From Panulirus ornatus (taxonomy: Eukaryota > Arthropoda > Malacostraca > Decapoda > Palinuridae), in contig NC_092261.1 in assembly GCF_036320965.1 (NCBI RefSeq), positions 12,572,697 through 12,636,696 on the forward strand: a DNA stretch of 64,000 nt. Direction: 5' to 3'. The translations under genes and the position numbers were made by a program. Below the pieces are notes generated by a model. The model did not search any database. It was not told where the DNA came from and saw only the letters and a list, made by a program, of their open reading frames with translations. Of the stretch, positions 45,691 through 57,743 are shown piece after piece (position 1 is the first letter of the stretch; every line of letters starts with the position of its first letter).

Positions 45691-46408
45691 ACTTCAGGTC
45701 ACAGCCTTCCTCTCTTTTTTCCCCTCCAGACAATACCTACTCACCAAAGTTCTGAAAGCAAAACAAAACTTACCACTCCCAGTCCTGAAAGTTGGTTGAT
45801 AGGCTGCCTCAGTCAATTAACAGCACACAAAGAGACGCGTTCCAGTCTTTTCTGATGGGTAGCAGTGCCTAACGTATGAGTCGTTTATTCATTTATTTCT
45901 CTTCCTGATAATGACACGGGCAAAAGCAATTCCCCGGCAGAGACGACTTGCTTAATATGCTTCAGCGAAGACGTGGCGACTGACTTTTCCCTTTCTCTTT
46001 GATGCGAACAGCGTTGCGCCAAAGAGGTAATGCCCGAAAGATGGAAACGAAAACTGATGATGATTGCATTCGAAATCTTTCATTTACTCGTGATGTTTTA
46101 AGCTCATTTAAGAGTCCTCTATGTAGGAGAGTTCCTTTGATCTCTGATAAATGTTTATGAATAAAGATTAGTCGTTCTTTGGTCTTATTTAGTACACGGA
46201 AATTCTCATTGGTCGATAGACAGTAAGTCATTATTATCAATCACCTTCTTTATTACAGGAAGATGTCTCCTTTAGCCTGATTACTGACTTATTACGATAC
46301 TGTAAGAAGAAATATTATATATGTGTACTTCTTCGTACCGTCCCGATGCCTTGACAGCCCATTACTCTCCATAAAAAGTTGTACAAATCCTTCTCATTTG
46401 ATGACATG

Positions 46409-46411
<3 letters not shown>
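45690..46411. other. Unique DNA
   Basis: Nothing recognisable. A 92-codon minus frame (45962-46240) has no motif. Confidence 0.5.
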
Positions 46412-46488
<77 letters not shown>

Positions 46489-46498
46489 TGTGTGTGTG
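46412..46498. repeat. (GT)n microsatellite
   Basis: GT repeat with one GG phase slip near 46481. Confidence 0.98.
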
Positions 46499-47304
46499 AC
46501 ACATGTATAGACGACCGACAGATTTTAGTATGTAGAAAAGATGAGCAAAATTAGACCAGCTCACCCGGCAATCATTGTCCATGAGTTTCATCTCGACCTA
46601 AAAACGACTCTAATTATCTCTTATCTTCCCATGATTGCCTTTCATTAACAGCTTCACCATATCACATTGCATCTATATTGTTAATCATGGACGCTTTGAT
46701 TCCTTGGGCTAACAAATCTATAATATATATTACTCTAACTTCATTAAGTTAGATTAATGGAATGATTACATCACTCTCTTTTCATAGAGTTAGCCCTTGA
46801 GTATAATTGGTGGAATATTCTGAGCAGCATAACCCCCCTTTTGATAAATATAACTGAATTATCTACAGCATGATGTATCCCTTCAGTTTAAAGTAAATTC
46901 TTCGAGTGATAACACTAACCCTTAAAAAACGACCATTCAGCTCTATGGGAGTAATTATAACAGCCTGGACATTACGTGTCTCCCTGTATACATCATATAC
47001 ACCTTTTTTCTTGGGTTAGATATATAAGTGACAAGGCTGTGTGTCTCTCAGATACCACTTCACTTCTTATCCTCACACCTTTAAAGGTTCAAACACTCTA
47101 CTGATACTTGATCAATCAACTTCATCACCCACTTTGTGTGTGTGTTCTCGTTTCTAATACGACAGATATACATTCTAATCATATACATAAAATTTCAGAA
47201 ATGTGAATTTCCCTTCCACTTTATTCTCACTTGATTCTATAAGTCAAGCCAGGCGTCACGGGGTCTGGAGGCTTAATCTCACCCACTTTCATGGGAGACA
47301 GACA
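46499..47304. other. Unique AT-rich DNA
   Basis: Nothing recognisable. Confidence 0.5.
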
Positions 47305-47485
47305 CAAGGATGGTGTGGGTGAGTGAGTGGGTGTTGCGTTCAGCTCCCCCACTCAGGGTAATGTAATCAGATACGACCTCCACCGCCAGACACGTCTGGT
47401 GGCGGCGGCGGAAGCTGAGGTGTGTGGAGTAGGTACTTCAGAACGAGAGAACTTTTGCTCTTTGCCTCAGGGAGTATCATTACTC
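47305..47485. repeat. Unnamed dispersed repeat, copy 2
   Basis: GTGAGTGAGTGGGTGTTGCG, then AGGGTAATGTAATCAGATAC and AAGCTGAGGTGTGTGGAGTA, aligns with 23905-24076. This copy has a GGCGGCGGCGG insertion-like run near 47400. Confidence 0.75.
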
Positions 47486-47727
47486 GAACGTCAAAAGAAA
47501 ATAATATAAATAAAAGTTAACTGAAAACCGAAGAAAAAAAAAAAAAATCATGTGTATTTTTTTTCCGTTTGTTCTTAATGTCTAAAAACTTCAGGCCTAA
47601 GGGAGGGCCGGCCCTTCATCCAGGCAAAGCCTTAGATGCAGCATAGGAGATAAGAGTCTAATGAAGGACAATAGTGACAGATATGTATATATAAATAAGC
47701 AATAGACAAAAGCCACACAGTCCTATT

Positions 47728-48010
47728 CTGTAGTTTCTTTCCACTGCCTCATATTCCTCCTTGGTTCAGCCTAACGACAGCATGTCGCCCTCCATACACT
47801 TCATCGCTCCAAATGTTTCTATACCATGTGCAAGACCCTCTTACTCATACAATCGCTTTTCCCTCCCGATTCATACACTTCTCTGCATCTATCAGCTTTC
47901 CTCGTTTATTCGTAGTACCTTCCTCTAGGCGTCTTTGTCCATCCTAGCTTACGTTTTCCCCAGGTCTATATATTTCACATACAAGTTCCTTCCTATCACT
48001 AAGTATTCTG
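47728..48010 (-). mobile_element. RTE-type LINE fragment, antisense
   Basis: TTGGTTCAGCCTAACGACAG, CATGTCGCCCTCCATACACT and TCGCTCCAAATGTTTCTATA correspond to the 21240-21330 region of the better copy (CACGTCGCCCATGGTATACC, TCGCTCCTAATTCACTCTAT). It is strongly decayed. Confidence 0.55.
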
Positions 48011-48314
48011 ACGCTAATTTCTTTGAAGTAACATTTGTTACGCACATTGACTCGCTTCTTACGTGAACTTACGACAAGAATGTGTCAAAGGGAAGGGCTT
48101 AGCTCAAAGGGGCTCTGTGTGGGTTACATGTGGTCAAGTATCATGTGAGATGGAAGAGACTGCATCCTTGTGAACTGAAAGCCAACATGTACGGGTGAGG
48201 TAAAGAATGAAGACAGCATCCTGGGGGCAAAGGAATGACACTTGACAGCCAATGAAGTGCTGCGCAGCCGTCACGAAGTATTTTCCCTGGAAGGCTTAGG
48301 CCAGTGTGGAAGTA

Positions 48315-48632
48315 ATGCTTCTATTGTTTTGTTTGTTGTTCTGGCTACCTGTTCAGCCAGAGAAGGCGATCTGGTTGATAGAAAGCAAAATATACTTTTA
48401 TTTTATATATCGATTCCTGTATTCATTAACTGATAAAGCCGTTTCACCAGTGATCAAACATGAACTAACAGAACAGCTTCCCCGTATGATCCAGGTGAAG
48501 CTTAACAACCATCTTCATATGAACATGACGAGCGTTATAGCCAATGAAACGCCGACTATGAAGTTTGGGCTCGAGTCTCTTATAATCAATTCAGTATCAA
48601 GCCTTATTTGTCTTCGTACTAACTACATTTGA
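48315..48632 (+). CDS. Unrecognised 105-codon ORF with signal-peptide-like N-terminus
   Basis: An ATG at 48315 opens a frame to TGA at 48630-48632. The first 13 residues (MLLLFCLLFWLPV) form a hydrophobic core like a signal peptide. A second hydrophobic stretch follows (FYFIYRFLYSL), then a polar region (HELTEQLPRMIQVKLNN). No homologue, upstream TATA or splice structure is recognised. It may be chance. Confidence 0.15.
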   Translation: MLLLFCLLFWLPVQPEKAIWLIESKIYFYFIYRFLYSLTDKAVSPVIKHELTEQLPRMIQVKLNNHLHMNMTSVIANETPTMKFGLESLIINSVSSLICLRTNYI

Positions 48633-48995
48633 AGACTCTCACTTGCCCATGACAGTACGGAGATGGACGTTAAAAAACATCTCGCACGAGTATATGTGGC
48701 CATCTCAAAACAATGGTTCTTGTATTAATCCCACGAGAGTGTATAGTGTTGTCGCCACGCAAGGGGGTCGTCTTCTGCCCTCAGGCAACTCGCTCGCGGC
48801 CTGGACACCTTCGAGGTAGGAAAAAAAAGAAACTTGCCTCATTCTTACCCACAATATCGTGTAATTGGATAAACTTGGAGGAAAATGCTCTCGTAATGGC
48901 TGGTCGTTCCACAAATACTTGTCCCAATTAGCTGTGAGGCAGAGACCCAGGAGGTGAAAACAACTGTGATTTAGGTGGTACCTTTTGGGACCTAT
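48633..48995. other. Unique DNA
   Basis: Nothing recognisable. Confidence 0.5.

Positions 48996-49063
<68 letters not shown>
48996..49063. repeat. (GT)n microsatellite
   Basis: 68 bp of GT repeat. A short AC tract on the same strand lies at 49179-49211. Confidence 0.98.
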
Positions 49064-49064
<1 letters not shown>

Positions 49065-49176
49065 TTACTATTTCTGTTTTGCGTGGAGAGAATTTTCCAC
49101 ACGTGCTGCCCTGTGTCCTCAACTTGTACGTGTACCATATCTTTACTCTTAAGCGTATGCACGCACGCACCCCCAC

Positions 49177-49213
<37 letters not shown>

Positions 49214-49269
49214 GAGTCTTAGCCAGGAGCGTAATTACCTGTTTGTGCTATGTATGCATGAGCCGTGTC

Positions 49270-49545
49270 TTTAGTCATTTTTTCCACTCCACCACTCTTA
49301 TACTACGAATGTAATTCTTCATATCCTTTTTAACAAGTTGCTTGCTCACTTCCATACTATGTACCCTGGTTATTCTATCCTAACTTCTCTCAAAGACCTG
49401 TTCACTGTCCAATTAATCAATCTGTGATAAAAATTGAAATGATATTGATCAGGTCACTCCTCACTCTTCTCTTTTACAATGTGGGCAGATTAAGGGCCTC
49501 CAGCTTTACCTATAACTCAGCTCCAATACCACCTTTGTTGCCCTC
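49270..49545 (-). mobile_element. CR1-like LINE C-terminal fragment, antisense
   Basis: The minus strand, with stops bridged, reads KLEALNLPTL-KRRVRSDLI, then VSKQLVKKDMKNYIRSIRVV. This is the order found after the RT domain in CR1-like LINEs (L--L-LPTL--RR-RGDLI, then a basic stretch, then F--RVV--WN-LP). Several stops show it is dead. Confidence 0.65.
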
Positions 49546-49665
49546 CTCTAACGCTGTGGTAGGAGGACAGTGTCACTCACCACCACACGGACAGTAACTG
49601 GGAGGACAGTGTCACTCCCCACCACACCGGGCAGTAACTGGGGAGCTGTATCAGGAGGACAGTGT
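49546..49665. repeat. ~42-bp minisatellite, about 3 units
   Basis: Copies of GGAGGACAGTGTCACTC followed by CCACCACAC and GGGCAGTAACTGG. Confidence 0.9.
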
Positions 49666-50189
49666 ATATATAACCCACCATAACCATAACCTTTAACAAG
49701 GTCGTTGGTCTTTATCAACAGAGAGTAAGGAGACCCTCATACCACAGATATCCTTCCCTCACAACATTACCTCCCCCCAAACTGCCTCTCCTTCATGCTC
49801 GCTCAAACATGGCATGGACCATTGAGTGATAAGTATCCCGTTACGAAAGCATTACAAGGTGAACTCGTCGTCCCCTTTAAAAGAACCGAATAACATTCCT
49901 GTAAGCGGGCGCTTTCGTCATTCTCTAAAAGATGATTAGATTCACCAACTTCAGCGACCAGTTTGCAACCCCGCAACCAGCCATAATGTAATGTTTCCAG
50001 GAATGTGCGAATTGGTGAAGCTTCCTCGTAAGCCTTGGTGACGAGGGGGAGGTATTAATGGTGATCACGAAGGTGGGGGTAAACATTACATGGAGCAGCT
50101 GCTTCCTGGTGAGGTTAACGAGACATTACGTGGACGTTTTATTACTGGTGCTGAACTTATGACTGAGTCGTCCAGGTGAGGCATTCTCA

Positions 50190-50191
<2 letters not shown>
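49666..50191. other. Unique DNA
   Basis: Nothing recognisable. Confidence 0.5.
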
Positions 50192-50284
<93 letters not shown>

Positions 50285-50297
50285 TTCTATCTACTCT
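50192..50297. repeat. (CT)n-(ATCT)n compound microsatellite
   Basis: CT to 50253, then ATCT repeats. Confidence 0.98.
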
Positions 50298-50864
50298 CAT
50301 GCCTTCCCTACATATTTTCCCCTCCGATGACTATACCTTTTTTTTTTTTTCCCTACACGGCAGTGTTATCCCTTTCCCACTCACCCAAAAAAAAATAGAC
50401 AGTCCCCATAAAAGTATTGATCTTGACAAGCACGCTGGAGAGGGACTTCCCTGGCTGTCCTTAACGCAGGGTTAAGCACCTCCCAGCAGCGTCGTCCTGC
50501 CCTCCCTGAACGTTGTTTCCATCTCACTAATTCCTTTATGATATTGTCCTTCCCCCCATTGTAGCAGTACTTAGCTTCGTTTTAGGGCCCATCCAATGTC
50601 AACTACCTGGTATTCCAACGTGACTGATGACCTTCGCTTCTATTGTGCTACCGACCTATTGGAGAATTGTCCCTTAGTTTTGTCGCTGAGAACTGTCCCT
50701 TAGTTTTTGTCGCTGAGAATTTTCACCTCGACGTTAGTTGAGGAGGCATATCGACTGCGACCACCTGAACTTGACCCCAGTGTGAGGACTGGTATGAAAA
50801 GAGCCGACGTGCATTAGAGGAGTATTGATATTGGCTTTGTGACTCACGCATACCAATCCACCCA

Positions 50865-50903
<39 letters not shown>

Positions 50904-51424
50904 CGGCTCGTGCAGACGCGTGCAGCTATAGCAGTGCTAGTGGTGTCGACACGATGAAGGCGTAGGATGACAATCATCATCTCGTGACTGCCTTTGTGAG
51001 GGACGACAAATTGCGCCTCGGCGATGAACGTGGACCTAGCGGACATCATTCTAAGTGAGCGAAGAACCCGAATGAATGATTACCAGTTGCGGGATAATGG
51101 AATTTTATAACATATTAGCGACAGTGTAGACAAATGAGGCATCAAGCCAGTAAACCATCTATCACTGCTCTCACTGCGGTGTCTGAGGTCGCGAGAGCAC
51201 AAGGTGCTGCATGAACTTTAAGCCAACTCAAGACATGGTTAGCAGTGTAGGGAAGTAACAGAGGGAAGTATTGTGGGTGATCATGGTAAAGGTTAGCGTG
51301 GGCTGTATGTCATTTGTTTCACTGTTCTATGTCATCCTTGAATATCAAATCCATCATAAAAGGTGAACGAAACTGGAATTAATTCACAGCAAAATTATGA
51401 AACTGATACATGGCGCATCCTCCA
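50298..51424. other. Unique DNA with (CA)n and a short duplication
   Basis: CTGTCCCTTAGTTTTGTCGC near 50690 repeats a neighbour 25-30 bp upstream. CA repeat lies at 50861-50898. A 108-codon minus frame (50723-51049) is unrecognised. Confidence 0.5.
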
Positions 51425-51530
51425 GCTGCTTCTTAACACGATTGGAATCAAAACCCTTCCGTCTCATTAATTCTCCTGCTGCTTCTTAACACAATTGGAA
51501 TCAAAACCCTTCCGTCTCATTGATTCTCTT
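51425..51530. repeat. 53-bp tandem duplication
   Basis: GCTGCTTCTTAACACGATTG through CCGTCTCATTAATTCTCCT is present twice with about three differences. Confidence 0.96.
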
Positions 51531-51535
51531 GGCAT

Positions 51536-51965
51536 CATCTCTCTTCAACATTCTATTGACGTACACCGCGATGTTGATGCTCTCTCCCTATTCTATAGGT
51601 AATATCTTAGCCACTGCTCTTGTGAGCTGTCTGCGTGTGTCACCACATTTAAGGTTTGAACCCATTGCATGCGTCTGGCTGCTGCTTCCCACAGTTTCTG
51701 TGTGGAGAGAAGCCACTCGAGGATTGTCCGTTATGATGCCTCCTTCTTCCTTCCCTGGAACAGCTAGGCTGTGGAATTCTCTTCGCTCTTTTGTCTTTCC
51801 CTCTTCATATAAGTTTCTTACCTTTGATTCGCATCTACAGGCACTTCCTGTAGAGCTATTATATTTTGTCTTTAATTTTCTCTTTCACACGATATGGACA
51901 TGACTAGAGCACGGTTTACCCATGCCATGTCCGTCATTATAAGAAGAATAGCGTATCATGAAACA
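51536..51965 (+). mobile_element. LINE ORF2 C-terminal fragment, second copy
   Basis: Translated with stops bridged, the region reads VHRDVDALSLFYR, then SHCSCELSAC. After a frameshift it reads FPGTARLWNSLRSFVFPSSY. This matches the RT-to-C-terminus order of LINE ORF2 (--RRDV-SL-LFYRY, CS-ELS-C-P, FFP-TARLWNSLP). It shares sequence with 905-1258 to the end (GCCATGTCCGTCATTATA). Confidence 0.8.
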
Positions 51966-52121
51966 AGTCATTGGATGGAAATGAAACCATTCATACTGAT
52001 TTATAAGTCTGCCTGTTGACGGATATGTTAGTCAGCGGAATTCTAATGATAAAGCCAGAAATACAGGGTGATATACATTCAAAATCTGTATATAACTTGC
52101 ATGAGTAACAGAAAAACGTTA

Positions 52122-52226
52122 ATCAGAATAATTATGCCTACAACCCATTTTCTAAAAAGATAAACAACGAATGATCAGAATAATTATGCCTACAACCCAT
52201 TTTCTAAAAAGATAAACAACGAATCA
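52122..52226. repeat. 52-bp perfect tandem duplication
   Basis: ATCAGAATAATTATGCCTAC through AACAACGAAT occurs twice with essentially no difference, so it is recent. Confidence 0.97.
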
Positions 52227-52461
52227 TCAGAGAAAACGGAAGGATTTCTGATGTCATATACACCTGCAGAGTGACGGTAGCCTTGCACAGCATCCTGATG
52301 AATAGGGAAGTACCAACTATATTCAAATGGCAGTCTGTACGTTGGATGTACTGACACAAGTTTAGATGCAGCCGGGTGCAACTGCACGGTGTAAGGAGAC
52401 CGGAGTTTGGCGGGGTAACTGGCGAGACTAAACAGAGGTGGAGGACGCTACTAGGAAATAG

Positions 52462-53789
52462 GTGAAAGTGAGTGAGGATGATGAGGTACCGAGGAATGAT
52501 GAAGAGGAACTAAAGACAAGCGATCATTCAGGAATGAAATGTGAGGAAACTCTGAGCAACACTCATTGTTAAAGGGATTGGGTATTTGCCTCGTGAAGAG
52601 AAGGGTGTTGGTGAGATAAGGAAGCAGGTGAATGATAGTGAAGCAAAGGTAATGAAACGGAGGAGGGAAAGACAGAAAAGAATATGGAGAAAGAATGGGG
52701 GATGATTACGAGCCAAGCTGAACGATAATGTATTGCAAATATATGATACTCCAAGAAGAGGCGATAAGAAAACACAGGAGAATGAGGAGGGAGAAAGAGA
52801 GAGAGACAGGCAATATTAAGACGTTAGTAAATGAAGAGGAGACAATGAATGAGACAAAGTCATTTTGCTGCTGCTGTATGGGGGAACTTGGTAATGAAGT
52901 TTAGAAATAGCACGAGGGAGGAAGTTGTAACGAATGTGCAAACAATTTTAGAATGTAATAAACAGGAGTCACTGATTGGCGTTGGGGGAGGAAGGGATCA
53001 AAGATGATTAGAAGAAGACAGATGAGAAACTGGAGAAGCTAAAGGATATTGTAATGTGTGTCATGAGTGGTAGACAGAGAGTAAGATGATACTGAGGATT
53101 CTTATTGTCATTGAAAACATAACAAGTAAATGGCCAGTCCATGTCAAAAGGTAATAGTAATTAGTGTCAATCGTGTAGCTAACAACTTGAAGAGAAAAAT
53201 AAGCTTTGGAAAAGAATGAGAGATTTAAGAGGAAATTACTCTAAGCTGAACGCAATATAAGAGCTAAAAAGAGAGTAAGGAACATTACTAAATTAGCTAC
53301 AGAAACGTATGTAGAAAGATCTTCCAAAGGGAGTCTAGCAAATCGATTTCCAGCTTTGGGAGATGAGGTAAGGGATGGAAGACGTGTCCTCTCACAACAC
53401 TTAAGTGATCACAGAGGACGTTGCATAGTCAGGATAACCATCTGTGATATAGGAAAGGAGGGGAATGGAATGAAATGTAGATCTGAACATCGAGAAAGTT
53501 GCTCTAAAACTGTATAAAACGAACCTAGATGGCGAATGATGGAAGGCACCACATGTGGATAAAGGGGTAAAAGGAAGAAAAAAAAAGAACATTGCTGATA
53601 TCTAAGCGATAGCTGAAGCAGAGTTGAATAGGGTAGTCAAGAATGAGTGGGTTGTTCCCTGATGGGTATACAAATGAAGGGGAGATAGGATGGATATCTG
53701 GTAATACCTGGGGTGGAGTTTCAACGGTATTAACAAAGGGTCTGCGATGCTCTAAGGAGACTGAATTAGAGGATCAAAAAGCTTTGATG
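52462..53789 (+). pseudogene. Decayed protein-coding stretch of unknown family
   Basis: The plus strand is purine-biased. It breaks into consecutive protein-like open segments in shifting frames: 52462-52569 (VKVSEDDEVPRNDEEELK), 52556-52702 (TLIVKGIGYLPREEKGVGEI, then a basic KRRRERQKRIWRK), 52849-53004 (ATG start; REEVVTNVQTILECNKQESL), 53012-53086 (DEKLEKLKDIVMCVM), 53245-53514 (90 codons; SLANRFPALGDEVRDGRRVL), 53606-53659 and 53637-53789 (GLFPDGYTNEGEIGWISGNT). Charged and hydrophobic residues mix as in real proteins. The order looks like one ORF broken by several indels. LIVKGI- recalls LINE ORF1-like proteins, but the C-terminal part does not, so the family is left open. Confidence 0.45.
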
Positions 53790-53968
53790 TGAGGAACATG
53801 TGGTTTTGAAAGCCACAACAGAAAAAAGAGGTAACAGTAGCCACAGTAATACATTACTCTCCTAAGAACACGTGATGAATATGATTAACAGAACAGAAAA
53901 CTGATAGAGTATTCAAGGATGTGTACAACAGCATCGAAAGAACATGGAATACATAAATCATTTCAGAG

Positions 53969-54027
53969 GATTTTATGATCATTATGATCATCATTAGCAT
54001 TATAATCATTATGATAATGATGATGAT
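53969..54027. repeat. Degenerate (ATC/ATT)n repeat
   Basis: TGATCATTATGATCATCATT and related triplets form an imperfect palindromic tract. Confidence 0.85.
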
Positions 54028-54165
54028 GCGAGAGCTTGTAAGGGTTCGAATCCTGGATGGGGCAGATGGATCACAGACATCCCAACTATTCAAAATGGTA
54101 GTCAAGCAATTGGTTGCCCCTACGAGGGCAATGCTACACACAGCTGGTAACTACATAACAGGTAA
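54028..54165 (+). mobile_element. tRNA-derived SINE
   Basis: A perfect B box GGTTCGAATCC lies at 54043-54053. TGGGGCAG and CACAGACATCCCAACTATTC follow, then GGTTGCCCCTACGAGG. It shares the GGTTGCCCCT end with the copy at 23500-23690. The A-box half is missing or replaced by the ATC repeat. Confidence 0.72.
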
Positions 54166-54857
54166 TAACAAACAAAGTCACGTTAAAGGAGAAACATCAG
54201 TAGATAACAGAAGGTGTAAAAAAACATTTGAGTCTGGTAGAAAGAGAAAAGTAAGATGGACTGTCAAGCAATATCTTGAGATCTGACAACACAAAGGTTA
54301 TGAAAGTTAACTATTGTTAAAAGCAATGTTAAGATTTTCACGAAAAAGCAAAACTTCACGATGATTTTTCTTTTGTTTTACCATTCATCCTATTCCACTG
54401 TCATGATCACATACACAAGGGAATGGAGATGAGGCACGAGCCACCGAGACACTGGCGACTGTTGTTAGAAATACATAACAATCGCTCCGATCTAAATCGA
54501 CGATGGCAGACGCGTTTGAGAGTATGGTAATCATGGCGCTGCTGTGCTGGAGGAGCACCAGCCAGCACACGCCGACTCTCTGGATTCCGGAGCTGTAATG
54601 GTGGACCTCCTCCTCCGGGACACAGAGGCAATTAACAATACAGCGACGGGCGAGGGAATCCTCCAGGAACAGGATATTGTTTGGTGAGGGAACAGAAATT
54701 TGTTGTCCAAAAAAAAAAGAAAAAAGAAGAACCCAAAATGATCATCTTGATTAAAACGATTTCTTTCAGTCACGCAGAAGTCCCAAGGAATCGCTCGCAG
54801 GTTATGATCCCAGACGACAAAACAGTGGAAGAAAAAGTATCTGTTACGAGAGCAGTG
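54166..54857. other. Unique DNA
   Basis: Nothing recognisable. Confidence 0.5.
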
Positions 54858-54888
<31 letters not shown>

Positions 54889-55009
54889 CTGGGTCCAGAG
54901 ATGGTGTAGTGTCTGTGTAGAGCAGGGTTGTGCGTGGGGCGCTGGCGATGCAGGACCCAAAGTGCTTGTGTCAGTGTTGACCAGTAATTGTATGTGGCAT
55001 TGGTGATAT

Positions 55010-55061
<52 letters not shown>
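54858..55061. repeat. Two (GT)n microsatellites
   Basis: GT at 54858-54886 and 55012-55061, separated by 125 bp of unique DNA. Confidence 0.97.
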
Positions 55062-55064
<3 letters not shown>

Positions 55065-55309
55065 GAATTACCTTGTTGCACTGTAGGACGAGCGAGTTCT
55101 ATACTCGTTAAGGCCCCATTGCTTGATCTTTTTCCAATCCTATCAAATGTAACGTCCTTATAAGATCATAAGAAAACAAGTGAATGAGTACCTGCAGAAG
55201 AGAAATTATCTAAGCGAGAGACAATAAGATCTTAGGGAAAGACGTCATTTCAACGAACCTCTTACATTTCTACGCGAGAGTGAGCTCTGTCTTAAACAAA
55301 AAAAAGAGA
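55062..55309. other. Unique DNA
   Basis: Nothing clear. It may include unrecognisable 5' LINE sequence. Confidence 0.4.
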
Positions 55310-56064
55310 AGGCTGGATGGATTGGTTGTGTATGGAATGCCAGAAAGCTTTTGACGCTGTACCACACGGGAGGATGATGAGAAGTCTGGATCACCAGGCG
55401 GAAATGAGAGGGAAATTCCTTCAATGGAAAGACAATTATTATAGTCGAGGGAAATGGAGGACACATGTCAGCGGAACCTTTTCGAAGTTGGTGGAAGTCA
55501 CCAGCGAGGTACCGCTGGGCTTTGTTCTGAGTCAGTAACTCTTCTTGATCTATGTAAATGACTTGGTGGGAGTTTGTGGACTCTAGCCCTGAATATGTTT
55601 GCAGCTGACCCAAAGGTAATTAGGGAAGTGAAACGTGAGATGAATTACATCAACTGACATGGGGACTTAGACATATCCCAGAGTCGGTCTAATACATGGT
55701 TGAATGACACTCAACCCGCGAAGATATGCTGAGGATGGGACACAGTGAAGGACGGTATCAATATGATTAACACACAACAGGAAATAAACTGCAGGAATCT
55801 GTACGTGAGAGGGATTTGGGATTTGATATTCTCCTTAACTTTTCACCAGAGTCCCAAATTAACAGAATAATAGTAGAGGAATTAATGGACGAATGGAGTA
55901 AGATGAAAGAGTATGGTGACCATTACAGATAACGTAGTGAAGTCTGAGAGGTTGTATGATAGTGCAGAATGTCCGAGAGATGGAGGCCACACGAGTGTAA
56001 AACTCCCTCCCCGTCCAGCACAAATGGATGATCAAAAATAGGTAATTACATATTCCGACGAAAA
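55310..56064 (+). mobile_element. LINE reverse-transcriptase pseudogene, from mid-RT to 3' end
   Basis: A frame starting about 55317 reads CQKAFDAVPHGRMMRSL (RT motif A region), HVSGTFSKLVEVTSEVPLG (V-SGVPQGS-like), then after a stop LFLIYVNDL. After a frameshift comes MFAADPKVIREVKREMNYIN, where the catalytic FADD is changed to FAAD. SNTWLNDTQPAKIC and, in another frame, RERDLGFDILLNFSPESQI follow. The 3' UTR GAGTGTAAAACTCCCTCCCC and GGTAATTACA run to 56060. It is 5'-truncated and carries stops, frameshifts and a lost catalytic Asp. Confidence 0.88.
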
Positions 56065-56924
<860 letters not shown>

Positions 56925-57025
56925 CATCTGACAACGATATGAGATGGGGCCCCACGAGTGTAAAACTCTCCCTCCCCTCATACAGTCAAATAGGCGGTTA
57001 TAAATGGGTAACGACATGAACGCCC
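56925..57025 (+). mobile_element. Isolated LINE 3' tail
   Basis: CCCCACGAGTGTAAAACTCT, CCCTCCCCTCATACAGTCAA and ATGGGTAACGACA match the 3' UTR of the LINE at 55310-56064. Only the tail is present. Confidence 0.75.
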
Positions 57026-57662
57026 AGGAACGTCTGCGAACACGATTACAGAGGGAAACATTACAGCTGTACCTTTACCAAGAAATCGAAAGAAACATAC
57101 AGTACAATGGACAGGATATACGGTAAGCCAATTGAATAGGAAACTTTTACCGTACAGTCCAGTAGACGGGGATAGACGGGAAGTCCACACGACAATGGCT
57201 AGTGAAGGTTAGATGTGGTATGGCCAGTGGGGGGGATGGATGGTGGAGACTACTTCACCTCTCATTCTATAGACCTGTTGCAACCCACACGGAAAACACC
57301 TGTTGCATTCCAATCAGTATTCTGAGAGTAAGATCTGCCGCAGCTCCCAATCAAGCGACTCTTTTAGGCAAGCTACTGTATATATATATATTCCAGTGAG
57401 ATACATGTAGCAGAGGAGGAAGCCCCAGAGGTAATATTCTCTTGTGACCAACATTCAAGGAGATACGACAAAGAAATAACAACAAGGGAGAGGGAAAAAT
57501 CTTGGCATTATAAACTATCAAGGGAATTACGACGTCATTTGTCGTCCTTGAGAAAGACATTTGCTGGCAAGATACGGGAGAGAAAGAAAGACAAGTGGTC
57601 CTTGGAAAATGACTAATTAAAGAATATTGTCACTTAGGGAACGAAGTTTAAAGATTAGTATT
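57026..57662. other. Unique DNA
   Basis: A short TA tract lies at about 57380-57390. No gene is supported. Confidence 0.5.
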
Positions 57663-57743
57663 CGGAACTTAGCTCTCTGCATGAAACGGAACTTAGCTCT
57701 CTGCATGAAACGGAACTTAGCTCTCTGCATGAAACGGAACTTA
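57663..57743. repeat. 24-bp minisatellite, 3.4 units
   Basis: CGGAACTTAGCTCTCTGCAT plus GAAA repeats three times without change, plus a partial unit. The unit equals eight codons, so the surrounding plus frame shows an NLALCMKR repeat. Confidence 0.97.
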
